Shown here one piece after another: positions 7,985 through 14,404 of a DNA stretch of 33,609 nt. The notes below the pieces were generated by a model. It saw only the letters and a program-made list of their open reading frames with translations. It made no database searches and had not been told where the DNA came from. Source of the DNA: Betaproteobacteria bacterium (GTDB taxonomy: Bacteria > Pseudomonadota > Gammaproteobacteria > Burkholderiales > SG8-41). A program made the position numbers and the translations under genes. The first letter of the stretch is position 1. Each line of letters opens with the position of its first letter. The DNA is taken from contig JAQGNH010000243.1 in NCBI GenBank assembly GCA_028291945.1, forward strand, positions 1 through 33,609, in the 5' to 3' direction.

Positions 7985-8209
7985 ATGAGCCCTATTCAAC
8001 GCTGCCTCGAGCCGAACGTCGTCAGGCTTGCATTAAAAGTCGCGCTGGTCGTGGGAACGATCTTGAACGTGATCAATCATTTCGATCTGCTGACCGGCGC
8101 AGCGCTCACGCGAACGGTGGTTCTCCAGATAGCGCTGACGTATGTGGTTCCTTATTGCGTTTCGACGCACGGGCAGGTTTTCGGCCGGCCGCGCCGAGGC
8201 GATGCCTGA
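7985..8209 (+). CDS. nrtS: Small membrane protein, NrtS-like nitrate/nitrite transporter family
   Basis: A 74-residue protein with two hydrophobic segments, about residues 15-31 (LALKVALVVGTILNVIN) and 44-60 (TVVLQIALTYVVPYCVS). The pattern ALKVALVVGT ... INH.D ... LTYVVPYCVSTH is the signature of NrtS, short two-helix inner-membrane proteins reported to take part in nitrate/nitrite transport. The ribosome site is weak. It follows Bug3 by 48 bp and converges on the enoyl-CoA hydratase gene nine bp downstream. Nothing else for nitrate assimilation is beside it, so its link to the Bug operon may only be positional. Confidence 0.72.
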   Translation: MSPIQRCLEPNVVRLALKVALVVGTILNVINHFDLLTGAALTRTVVLQIALTYVVPYCVSTHGQVFGRPRRGDA

Positions 8210-8218
8210 GCGTTCAAG

Positions 8219-9013
8219 TCACTTGCCGGCAAAGCGTGGCTTGCGCTTCTCGACAAAGGCTTTCACGCCTTCGAGCCTGTCCTCCGTAACCACCGTACGG
8301 TTATAGGACTCGATTTCGAAAGCGAGACCGGTGCGCAGGTCCGCGTTGAGGCCGTAGTGGATCGCTTTCTTGGCCTGCCGCACGGCGACCGGCCCATTGG
8401 CGCAGATCCGGCGCGCAGCCTCGAGCGTCATGGACATGAGCTGAGCGTCTTCGCATAGCTGGTTCACCATGCCCCACTCGAGCGCCTCCTGCGCGGAAAA
8501 AAGCCGTGCGCTCATGATCAGCTCTTTTGCGCGGCGCTCGCCGACTGCGCGCGGCAGATTCTGCGTTCCACCGAGGCCCGGAATGATCCCCAGCGATGTT
8601 TCGGTAAGCGCGAAGCGCGCGCTGGTGGCGGCGTAGATGAAGTCACATGCCAGTGCAAGCTCGCATCCGCCTCCGAAAGCGCCGCCATTCACCGCAGCGA
8701 TGACGGGCGCGGAACAGTTCATGATCGCGTAGCCGGCCTCTTCGAAGAGCGCATGCTGAGAACGCCAGTCCGCGTCGCTCATGCCGTTGCGCTCCTTCAG
8801 ATCGCCCCCCGAGCAGAACGCCTTGTCGCCCGATCCCGTGACGATGATGCAGCGGACATCCTTCGCTTCGAACACGAGCGGGGCGAAAATCTCACGCAGC
8901 TCGCGCCCCATTTGGGTGTTGATCGCGTTGCGCGTGTCCGGCCGATCGAGGGTGATCGTGAGGATGCCTTCCGGAGAGGTCTCGCAGCGCAGTGTCGTCA
9001 TGTGCTCATTCAT
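8219..9013 (-). CDS. Enoyl-CoA hydratase/isomerase (crotonase) family protein
   Basis: A 264-residue crotonase-fold enzyme acting on acyl-CoA thioesters. Oxyanion-hole segments are KAFCSGGDLKER and NGGAFGGGCELALACD. Both positions used by hydratases as catalytic Glu are occupied: Glu in GGGCELA and Glu in LTETSLGIIPGLGGTQNLPR. This favours a hydratase over an isomerase or dehalogenase. The frame is open to 9121, but the 36 extra residues are low-complexity; the ATG at 9013 (MNEHMTTLRC) or the one at 9001 is the likely start. It lies 83 bp downstream of the alpha/beta hydrolase on the same strand, so a two-gene catabolic unit is plausible. Confidence 0.9.
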   Translation of the reverse strand: MNEHMTTLRCETSPEGILTITLDRPDTRNAINTQMGRELREIFAPLVFEAKDVRCIIVTGSGDKAFCSGGDLKERNGMSDADWRSQHALFEEAGYAIMNCSAPVIAAVNGGAFGGGCELALACDFIYAATSARFALTETSLGIIPGLGGTQNLPRAVGERRAKELIMSARLFSAQEALEWGMVNQLCEDAQLMSMTLEAARRICANGPVAVRQAKKAIHYGLNADLRTGLAFEIESYNRTVVTEDRLEGVKAFVEKRKPRFAGK

Positions 9014-9096
9014 GGGCAGACTCGTGGGTGAGTTTGCCGAGCTCGATCGTAGCGGAGCGCGGCTTGAAACGTGGTTCGAGATCGAACCATCAAAAT

Positions 9097-9948
9097 CTAA
9101 GCTGCGCCTCGAGGACGCCACTGACCTGATTCGACCAGCGCATAGAACGACTCGGTCAGCCGGTTCAGAAGCTCAGGCTCTTCGATATTCACCAGGTGAC
9201 CCGTTGCCGGCGCGACCGTGAGCCGCGCAGCAGCGCACGTGCGTTTGATGAAGAGCGCCGGCTCGATGGCGCCGGGGTCTTCGTCACCGGCGACGAGATG
9301 GGTCGGCACGTTGAGCGCTCGAAATTGGCGTTCCAAGCTGAGCAGCGGGGGACGCCGCCCCTGCACGCCGCGCTGCGTATACGCGCTCCCCTGCGCCGAA
9401 TGCTCCATGAACCGATCGCAGAAGTTTTCGAAGGCTCGCGGATTCTTGCGCTTGAGCTGCACGCGGTTTGCTGCGACGCGTACCTTCTCTAGCACCGCGG
9501 AAAGTCCTTCTTCTTCGTACCGTCGCGCATTCTCCTGCACGTTGCGCAGGAACTGCGCGCGGGTCTTGAAAGTGGTGCCGCTGCCGGCGCCGATCGCCGT
9601 GAGCGTCAGCGCGAGTTCGGGATGCGTCAGTCCGAAGTGTAGCGTCGACTGCGCGCCCATCGAGCACCCCATCACGTGCGCTTTTCGTATTTTCAGATGA
9701 CGCATGACTGCGACCATGTCTTCCACTGCGATCTTGTGCGAATACCTCGTTACGCCGGTCGGCACATCGGAAGGGGGATAGCCGCGTGCATTGAATGCGA
9801 CGCAGCGATAGCGCCGGCTGAAATACTGCATCTGCGCTTCCCAGCTTCGCAAGTCGCCTGAAAATTCATGCACGAACAGAATGGGAATGCCGGTCCCGGC
9901 CTCTTCGTAATAGAGCCGCACTCCGTCACCCGATGTCGCGTAAGCCAT
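9097..9948 (-). CDS. Alpha/beta hydrolase
   Basis: A 283-residue alpha/beta-hydrolase. The nucleophile elbow is GCSMGA (Ser96), the acid lies in the VAGDEDPGAI loop and the catalytic His in ATGHLVNIEEP near the C-terminus. The oxyanion strand reads ILFVHEFSGD, with HE rather than the usual HG. The frame is open to 9987, but GGGAGAA sits seven bases before the ATG at 9946-9948 (MAYATSGDGV), which decides the start. It belongs with 3-oxoadipate-enol-lactonase-like and general esterase-like hydrolases; the substrate is unknown. The downstream crotonase gene suggests degradation of an ester, lactone or thioester-linked acid. Confidence 0.88.
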   Translation of the reverse strand: MAYATSGDGVRLYYEEAGTGIPILFVHEFSGDLRSWEAQMQYFSRRYRCVAFNARGYPPSDVPTGVTRYSHKIAVEDMVAVMRHLKIRKAHVMGCSMGAQSTLHFGLTHPELALTLTAIGAGSGTTFKTRAQFLRNVQENARRYEEEGLSAVLEKVRVAANRVQLKRKNPRAFENFCDRFMEHSAQGSAYTQRGVQGRRPPLLSLERQFRALNVPTHLVAGDEDPGAIEPALFIKRTCAAARLTVAPATGHLVNIEEPELLNRLTESFYALVESGQWRPRGAA

Positions 9949-10430
9949 CGCGCGTTCTCCCTTTGTTGCTACATCGGCACCGTCCACCGGGGTGAGAGCT
10001 TATCGCATGAACGTGTTTTCACGTATGGCGCGGAGCTGTGACTGGGGTCCCGCGAGGGCAAGTCCAAGTGAAGAAACGACTGCCTTCGCGAAGAGCCACC
10101 TCGACGCGTTGACCTGATGCCGCAGATCGGCTGCGCAATGCGACTGTGCGAGCCCAGCGAAGCCCCCCGATTTCAACTACGAAAATCCAGCAGAGCCCTA
10201 TTGTCATTTTTCCGCAATAGCACTACCATTTGTGCTGTCGAGCCACTAAAAACACAATATGTAGTATAGGAGGGGCGAGACGGCAACACTAAAGGCGAGC
10301 GTGCACGGAGCGCGGACCAGGGGCCGTGCTTAAGCGGTAGGAGTCGCCTTCAGGCGTGGGTAAGGCTCGATTGCCCCCGCCGCCGTCGATATGCCCGTTG
10401 TTCTTTCAAACATGTTTGGGAGACGCATAT
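9949..10430. other. 482-bp spacer, no gene supported
   Basis: No convincing coding frame. A minus-strand frame at 10019-10207 lacks a ribosome site and resembles nothing known. The AT-rich patch 10230-10270 holds a promoter-like pair, TTGTGC (10230-10235) and CACAAT (10253-10258), 17 bp apart, facing the small gene at 10431. The segment 10319-10385 has a CGCC-TTCA-GGCG mini-hairpin and tRNA-like wording, but no cloverleaf can be drawn. Confidence 0.4.
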
Positions 10431-10604
10431 ATGGCATCGATTTTCGAAACAGAGCGGCCCAGATGGCGGCGCACTGCGCTGGTTTCAGTGGTTCTGTCTC
10501 CCAAACCATCTACGCTGCTGGTGATCATGATCGCGATGTGCGGAGCCTGGACGATATTCGTAGGATGGGCAGCCGTGTCGCTTGTCCGCCTGATGACTTC
10601 GTAG
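10431..10604 (+). CDS. Small single-helix membrane protein, hypothetical
   Basis: A 57-residue protein with a basic N-terminus (ETERPRWRR) and one hydrophobic stretch, LLVIMIAMCGAWTIFVGWAA (about residues 29-48), ending in LVRLMTS. GGGAGA (10418-10423) stands seven bases before the ATG, which supports this start over an upstream in-frame ATG at 10356. A positive N-terminus before the helix predicts the N-terminus inside. No family is recognised. It precedes the Mrr-like membrane gene by about 100 bp on the same strand. Confidence 0.55.
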   Translation: MASIFETERPRWRRTALVSVVLSPKPSTLLVIMIAMCGAWTIFVGWAAVSLVRLMTS

Positions 10605-10709
10605 CGCGCGTGGGCTCGTGACATTCACTACGCGTATGCGACACCCCTTTGTTATATATTCGCGCCTGCAGAACGCACGACTCTGCTCGTGCGTAAACAA
10701 GGGGGGCCA

Positions 10710-11384
10710 ATGCCGCGCCGGCGATCCACGCGAACCCTACTTGGCGATCTCCTGGCGTTGCCGTGGTGGGTCAGCGTTGTCACGGCGGCGATCATCTATC
10801 TTGTCGTTGGGCTTGCGATTCCCTTCCTGTTTTCCGGCAGCGCTGTCACGGCACAGATTGGCGAGGCCGCGATGGAATACGGGTGGCTATTTGCGCTCCT
10901 CTTCCTAGTTCCCGCGCCGTTCGCCGCATACCACCGTTACCGTCGTAAAAAATTGCTCGATACCCATGCCGATCTCGAAAGCATCCGCAACCTGCACTGG
11001 CTGGAATTCGAAAAGCTCGTTGCAGAAGCGTTCAGCCGCATCGGCTATACCGTAACGCCAGGCCCCGGCTCTTCATCGGCAGGCGAAATAAATCTGGTCG
11101 CGACTACTGCGAACGAGAGGATCCTCGTGCAATGCAAACACTGGCGCGCGGCCATGGTCGGACTGTCGGCCGTTGGAGACTTGCTCGAGATGATCGCAGC
11201 CGAAGGTGCCACGGGCGGCGCAGTTGTAACGAGCGGTACGTTTTCCGACGACGCCGAGGCTTTCGCCGCAGGCAAATCGATTCAGCTGATCGATGGCGAG
11301 CAGCTCGAGAAGCTCGTGCGCAGTGTCATGAAAGCGTCCGGGCCGTCCTTAGGCGAGAGTCCTACGAGCGCCACACGCCATTGA
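10710..11384 (+). CDS. Membrane-anchored Mrr-like (PD-(D/E)xK) restriction endonuclease family protein with Asp-to-Asn change
   Basis: A 224-residue protein with two transmembrane helices (about 20-41 and 57-74), a basic linker (RYRRKK) and a C-terminal Mrr_cat domain starting LHWLEFEKLVAEAFSRIGY. The nuclease core shows GEINLVA followed by ILVQCKHWR. Gln141 and Lys143 of the QxK motif are present, but the position that is Asp in the usual GG-x-D-L motif is Asn128 (codon AAT at 11091-11093). This may abolish or alter cleavage. AAGGGGGG lies just before the ATG at 10710; an ATG at 10689 is less likely. Family members are thought to act on DNA; the membrane anchoring is a feature of this subgroup with no established role. 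No methyltransferase is nearby. Confidence 0.85.
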   Translation: MPRRRSTRTLLGDLLALPWWVSVVTAAIIYLVVGLAIPFLFSGSAVTAQIGEAAMEYGWLFALLFLVPAPFAAYHRYRRKKLLDTHADLESIRNLHWLEFEKLVAEAFSRIGYTVTPGPGSSSAGEINLVATTANERILVQCKHWRAAMVGLSAVGDLLEMIAAEGATGGAVVTSGTFSDDAEAFAAGKSIQLIDGEQLEKLVRSVMKASGPSLGESPTSATRH

Positions 11385-11410
11385 TGTGCGCGAAGGCCGG
11401 CCGCGACACG

Positions 11411-11641
11411 TTACAAACCGCTGAAATATCTCTTGTCGAAAATCGGCGCAGCGCTCCACAGCTCGCTGAACGTACATTCACCCGACGCATCGGACCAGGT
11501 CTGCGCTTTCGCATCGAAGATCTCGATGCGGCCGGAGCCGTCCGCGGTTGAAACTATGCGCGCATAACCGCTACGTACCTGCCGCGGCCCCAGAACAATA
11601 CGTCCGACGATCTTGCTGGGGTGCGCGAGTGTTGTCTGCAA
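11411..11641 (-). CDS. Small hypothetical protein with TTG start
   Basis: A 76-residue protein beginning (M)QTTLAHPSKIVGRIVLGPRQ and ending FSELWSAAPIFDKRYFSGL. It contains a strand-rich middle (GRIEIFDAKAQTW) and one Cys. The TTG at 11639-11641 has a textbook AGGAG seven bases upstream, whereas the upstream in-frame ATG at 11677 has none, so the TTG start is preferred. A TATACT-type minus-strand -10 at 11688-11693 could drive it. No family is recognised. It converges on the Mrr-like gene with 26 bp between stops. Confidence 0.55.
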   Translation of the reverse strand: MQTTLAHPSKIVGRIVLGPRQVRSGYARIVSTADGSGRIEIFDAKAQTWSDASGECTFSELWSAAPIFDKRYFSGL

Positions 11642-11648
11642 GAGATAT

Positions 11649-11653
11649 CTCCT
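11649..11653 (-). promoter_or_regulatory. AGGAG ribosome site deciding a TTG start
   Basis: On the minus strand AGGAG is followed by the seven-base spacer ATATCTC and TTG. It is the only good ribosome site in this frame and moves the start 12 codons inside the longest ATG frame. Confidence 0.6.
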
Positions 11654-11953
11654 GAAAGGGGCACGTTGGGTTCGCATCCGAAGCCTCAGTATATTCTCGT
11701 AATGCGCACAGCGCGGATGTGACTGTGCGTGTCAGATAAGCCGACAAATAAACGCACCGTCGAGGGTGCTTCAGCGTATAGTGGAACGATATGCACCTGA
11801 TCAATCCCGGGCGGGTATCCTAGGCCCGCGCACAGGCCCGCAAGGTACGAGGCCTTCCCGGTTTGTTCTCTTTTCTTTTGTCACATTGTCGCTGCGGTTT
11901 GCCGCGGCGCACGCGCACTCGACGCGCACGAAGTTGTACGGCCAGGAGAGCCT
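11654..11953. other. 300-bp divergent spacer, no gene supported
   Basis: Between the TTG-start gene (minus) and the small W-x-W gene (plus). It contains short hairpins, CACC-GTCGAG-GGTG near 11756-11769 and a GCGGG...CCCGC pair near 11813-11830, plus a pyrimidine-rich tract around 11868-11882. A minus-strand TATACT at 11688-11693 may be a -10. Nothing else is supported. Confidence 0.35.
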
Positions 11954-12163
11954 ATGAAGTTTGCTGAGATCAATTCCGAACCTACTGCCAATTCCAATGG
12001 TTACGTGTGGAGATGGCGTGGGAGCGATGGCATATCGTCGGAATGCTTCAATTTTTATTACGAATGCATGGATGACGCGAGGCGCAAAGGATACGACGTG
12101 CGGCTCGAGCATGCGCGCGGCGACACCTCGCCAACCCGAGACGCGGGCAGCGGTATGAAATGA
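11954..12163 (+). CDS. Small W-x-W/EC-DA family protein, member A
   Basis: A 69-residue protein. The core YVWRWRGSDG followed by CFNFYYECMDDARRKGYD fits the pattern W-x-W ... F-x4-E-C-x2-D-A-x3-G-[FY], shared with two other small genes in this window (13810-13983 and 19764-19991). The alternation of a Trp-rich strand and a Cys-containing helix resembles a single repeat of DUF1508/YegP-like proteins; this is inference. AGGAGA stands five bases before the ATG. The DUF3606 gene begins 17 bp after its stop, so the two are probably co-transcribed. The polar tail (RGDTSPTRDAGSG) looks disordered. Function unknown. Confidence 0.7.
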   Translation: MKFAEINSEPTANSNGYVWRWRGSDGISSECFNFYYECMDDARRKGYDVRLEHARGDTSPTRDAGSGMK

Positions 12164-12180
12164 TGGAGAAGGAGACACCC

Positions 12181-12357
12181 ATGGTCGAAAAGATACAGGA
12201 GCGTCTGGATCAGGATCGCGATCGCATAGACGTAAGTGAAGAGCACGAGTGCCGTTACTGGACCGAGAAACTGGGTGTCAGCTATCAGGCGCTCAAGCGC
12301 ATCGTTGCGGAAGTTGGACCTTTGGCGAGAGATGTTCGGCGCCATCTCGCCCGTTAA
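12181..12357 (+). CDS. DUF3606 domain small protein
   Basis: A 58-residue protein whose whole length matches DUF3606: a D-R-x-R-I-D-V start, EHECRYWTEKLGVS, then YQALKRIVAEVGPLARDVRR. The family is a short helical protein, widespread and often duplicated in soil proteobacteria, of unknown function. AAGGAGA six bases before the ATG at 12181 supports this start; an ATG at 12160 overlapping the previous stop is less likely. It follows member A of the small W-x-W family with a short gap. Confidence 0.8.
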   Translation: MVEKIQERLDQDRDRIDVSEEHECRYWTEKLGVSYQALKRIVAEVGPLARDVRRHLAR

Positions 12358-12376
12358 CTGTTCGCGCGGATTACGC

Positions 12377-12676
12377 TCAATGTATGCTCGAGCGCTTCAA
12401 CGCGCGAATCCGGTCCAGAAGGACGCGCACTTTCGTCCCGCGCTCCGGTGCTGCTGCGAGGGCACGTTCGCAAATGACAGCCAGAGCTTCGAGGCGGTGA
12501 AATTCGCTTGAGGCCCGCTTGGAAAATAACGGGTGCGATTCGCTCACTTTGACGGCCCGCTCGAGCGATTCCAGCGCATGATCGATGTCGCCCGCCTCGA
12601 TCGAGGCGATCGTGTCATCTATCGCGCGTCCAACCGCCAGATCGAGGTTGTCGAATGCCTGGTCTGATTCATTCAC
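12377..12676 (-). CDS. Hypothetical helical protein, GTG start likely
   Basis: A 99-residue, almost wholly helical and acidic protein (IDDTIASIEAGDIDHALESL, then LERAVKVSESHPLFSKRASS, then a basic tail VRVLLDRIRALKRSSIH). The repeated helix pairs suggest a TPR-like or four-helix fold. The start is uncertain: GTG at 12676 begins the helical part, and a further GTG at 12757 would add a Cys/Arg-rich leader unlike the rest. No family is recognised. It converges on the DUF3606 gene and is divergent from the GlsB-like gene. Confidence 0.55.
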   Translation of the reverse strand: MNESDQAFDNLDLAVGRAIDDTIASIEAGDIDHALESLERAVKVSESHPLFSKRASSEFHRLEALAVICERALAAAPERGTKVRVLLDRIRALKRSSIH

Positions 12677-12766
12677 GCGATGCCTGCACTCTCCGCTCTC
12701 GTCCGCACGAGGCCGCAGCGCTGAGCGGCAGCATTTTTTGAAATGTAATCTGTACACAGGCGGTCG

Positions 12767-13036
12767 ATGAATATAGTGATCTGGATGACAGCTGGCGCGC
12801 TCATCGGCTGGTCGAGCTGGGCTTTCTTGAAGGCCAATCGCGAACGCGGAGCCTTCGTCTCCGTCATCATCGGCATAGTCGGCGCGTTTCTCGGAGGCTA
12901 CGGTCTGGCGCCGTTATTTGCCAATGGCATCGTGACGTCGGGTGAATTCAATCCGTTTGCCTTCGCCCTGGCACTCGCAACGTCGATCGGCTGCCTCGCT
13001 GTCAGCGACATGGCGTATCAGCAGCTGGGAATCTGA
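12767..13036 (+). CDS. GlsB/YeaQ/YmgE family (transglycosylase-associated) membrane protein
   Basis: An 89-residue inner-membrane protein with three hydrophobic segments: residues 3-20 (IVIWMTAGALIGWSSWAF), 28-46 (GAFVSVIIGIVGAFLGGYG) and 64-80. The central GIVGAFLGGYG glycine motif is characteristic of the YeaQ/YmgE family, small stress-induced membrane proteins of unclear biochemistry. The ribosome site (AGGCGG) is modest. It stands alone among small minus-strand genes and is likely stress-controlled, by analogy with the family only. Confidence 0.8.
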   Translation: MNIVIWMTAGALIGWSSWAFLKANRERGAFVSVIIGIVGAFLGGYGLAPLFANGIVTSGEFNPFAFALALATSIGCLAVSDMAYQQLGI

Positions 13037-13069
13037 GCGCGCTGCAGACTCGTCGCGACTTGCGACCGA

Positions 13070-13375
13070 TCACGGCGAGAGCTCTCCGACGGGCTCGCGC
13101 TGCCGTATCGCGGCTGCGACGAAATCGAAAATCTGCTGGGCCTTGCGGGCACGGACTTCCTCGATTTCATCGCTCGTTGCGCTCGCCAGCGTCATCACGC
13201 GCAGCTGTTCCATCTGCTGTTTCAATTGCGTCACCGTAGCATCGAGCGGCGCGACGCGTAGCGCCGCGATCAAGCAGAACATCAAAGCCTCGATTTCGGC
13301 GAGTGCAACGATATAGTGCGCTCCGAGCTCCTGTACGCGTGTTTCGAGGATAGCGACGCGGTCTTCAAGTGGCAT
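13070..13375 (-). CDS. Hypothetical coiled-coil protein
   Basis: A 101-residue protein starting MPLEDRVAILETRVQELGAH, whose heptad pattern suggests a coiled coil. A hydrophobic helix follows (ALAEIEALMFCLIAALRV), then a second helix (ATVTQLKQQMEQLRVM) and a basic C-terminal helix. The ATG at 13375 lies one base after the TAA stop of the upstream gene, so translational coupling is likely, with GGGAG inside the upstream gene. It could be a small membrane-associated or oligomeric protein; no family is recognised. Confidence 0.6.
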   Translation of the reverse strand: MPLEDRVAILETRVQELGAHYIVALAEIEALMFCLIAALRVAPLDATVTQLKQQMEQLRVMTLASATSDEIEEVRARKAQQIFDFVAAAIRQREPVGELSP

Positions 13376-13376
13376 A

Positions 13377-13577
13377 TTAAAGTGACTCTCCCGCACATCC
13401 CACATAACCGGCGCCAGCGATCATCGTCTGGATGAGCACGTTGTATTCATCTATGGATCTGCGACACAGCGCCTGCCGCTCGTTGTCGTTTGCGCTTTTT
13501 GCGTGCACTGCCTCGCCTGTCCAGTAATCGAGGCGTGCCAGGACCGAACGCAGCATCAGATCGTGCGGAGCCGACAT
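13377..13577 (-). CDS. Hypothetical small protein upstream of the coiled-coil gene
   Basis: A 66-residue protein (MSAPHDLMLRSVLARLDYWT, then GEAVHAKSANDNERQALCRR) that looks helical in its first two thirds and ends in GAGYVGCAGESL. GGAG eight bases before the ATG at 13577 supports this start over an ATG at 13619. Its stop is one base before the next ATG, so the two genes form a bicistronic unit. No function can be assigned. Confidence 0.55.
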   Translation of the reverse strand: MSAPHDLMLRSVLARLDYWTGEAVHAKSANDNERQALCRRSIDEYNVLIQTMIAGAGYVGCAGESL

Positions 13578-13658
13578 GGTGAAAACTCCAATGTATGTCA
13601 TGAGCGCAAAAGGAAACATCCGCGCATCAGACCGCCGGCTTTGAAGCGCGGCAAAGAA

Positions 13659-13682
13659 AAAGCCGGGACGGAGCCCGGCTTT
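13659..13682 (-). terminator. Intrinsic terminator for the minus-strand small gene
   Basis: On the minus strand AAAGCCGGG, loop CTCCGT, CCCGGCTTT is followed by TT-C-TTT, a 9-bp GC-rich stem with a T-tract. It lies about 130 bp downstream of the GTG-start W-x-W gene at 13810-13983 and is the best intrinsic terminator in the window. Confidence 0.8.
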
Positions 13683-13688
13683 CAGGGT

Positions 13689-13709
13689 CGCGTAGAGCAG
13701 AGCTACGCG
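13689..13709. repeat. Inverted repeat CGCGTAG/CTACGCG
   Basis: A perfect 7-bp stem with a seven-base loop (AGCAGAG), directly beside the intrinsic terminator. It may stabilise the 3' end of the minus-strand transcript. Confidence 0.45.
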
Positions 13710-13809
13710 TAACCAATAGCCTGGCGAACCTTATCCTCTCCCGTCCGACGCGTCAACCGCATTCTGCGAACGCACGGGCCTGCGAGTGCGCGCCGATGCG
13801 ACCACCGGA

Positions 13810-13983
13810 TCAACAATCAGGATAGTCGCCGCCGATGTGATCTCCGGTAAATCCGTATTTCTCCGCATCCGCAATGCACTCGTCACGCGTGGAGAAACCG
13901 CACGAGGATTCAGCAACCATGTCTGCCTGCGCATCGAGCCGGCCCCAGCGCCATCCCTGCTCATCGAAAATAATCCACGGCAC
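13810..13983 (-). CDS. Small W-x-W/EC-DA family protein, member B (GTG start)
   Basis: A 57-residue protein starting at GTG: (M)PWIIFDEQGWRWGRLDAQA, then GFSTRDECIADAEKYGF and the tail TGDHIGGDYPDC. It carries the full pattern W-x-W ... F-x4-E-C-x2-D-A-x3-G-F shared with 11954-12163 and 19764-19991. AGGAG is six bases ahead of the GTG, and an intrinsic terminator follows on the same strand, so this is a complete transcription unit. The strand-Gly-turn-strand start (WIIFDEQGWRWGRL) and the helix after GFSTR resemble a single YegP/DUF1508-like repeat; this is inference. Function unknown. Confidence 0.75.
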   Translation of the reverse strand: MPWIIFDEQGWRWGRLDAQADMVAESSCGFSTRDECIADAEKYGFTGDHIGGDYPDC

Positions 13984-13989
13984 GCGGCT

Positions 13990-13994
13990 CTCCT
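13990..13994 (-). promoter_or_regulatory. AGGAG ribosome site deciding a GTG start
   Basis: AGGAG, spacer AGCCGC, then GTG on the minus strand. It is the main evidence, with the family motif and terminator, that the 57-residue frame is a real gene. Confidence 0.65.
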
Positions 13995-14334
13995 CTCAAG
14001 CAAAAAAATTCGCTGCGCTCCTCGAATCGCCAGGTGCAACTTTGTCGTCCAGTGTGTTCTCTTTCGAACGTCGCAAAAACAGATACGGGTAGGGGAGCGC
14101 TTGCACGTTGGTCGACCCGGAGCGGTAGAGGCTGGCGCCTGCGCTGACGAGCTTCTGGAGTCCGATGACGGGGAGCTTACGCTGTTTTCAGCTGCGAGGT
14201 ATCATTATCGAGTAGAACCAGTCGCTTATTCCCTCTTCAGGTGCAGTGCGCAAACGACCTCGAGCGCAACCCCTTCGAGGTTTAGAACCAGAACACGCGC
14301 ACGTGAGCTGCTGGGCGTGCGGGTTGCTTTCCGC
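13995..14334. other. Spacer without supported gene
   Basis: About 340 bp between the GTG-start small gene (minus) and the FIST operon (plus). Frames on both strands are open in places (plus from 13786, minus from 14421), but they lack ribosome sites and protein-like composition. A small CCTCGA...TCGAGG inverted repeat occurs near 14258-14281. The only clear element is the FNR-like box at the right edge. Confidence 0.4.
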
Positions 14335-14348
14335 TTGAGCTAAATCAA
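14335..14348 (+). promoter_or_regulatory. FNR/Anr-like binding site
   Basis: TTGAGCTAAATCAA matches the FNR/Anr dyad TTGAT-N4-ATCAA at nine of ten specified bases (G for T in the left half). Its centre is about 63 bp before the FIST gene start; a class II arrangement at -41.5 would put the transcript start near 14383. No canonical -10 is obvious. It suggests induction under low oxygen, which fits a nitric-oxide-type sensor operon. Confidence 0.55.
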
Positions 14349-14404
14349 AATGGCGTGCATTTCCCGGCGCCTCACCAGTAATCTCGAACGAGTGACATAC
14401 CGAT

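Noticed and set aside
10019-10207. Minus-strand frame of 62 codons (MTIGLCWIFV...)
   Set aside because: The hydrophobic start is suggestive, but the rest is Arg/Ser-rich and no ribosome site precedes it.
10319-10385. tRNA- or tmRNA-like wording (GGGGCCGTGCTTAAGCGGTA ... GGCTCGATTGCC)
   Set aside because: A T-arm-like TCGA is present, but T-stem and acceptor-stem pairs do not form and there is no CCA end; at most a degenerate remnant.
13786-14343. Plus-strand open frame of 185 codons
   Set aside because: No ribosome site, no protein-like composition, and it runs opposite the supported GTG-start gene with its terminator.
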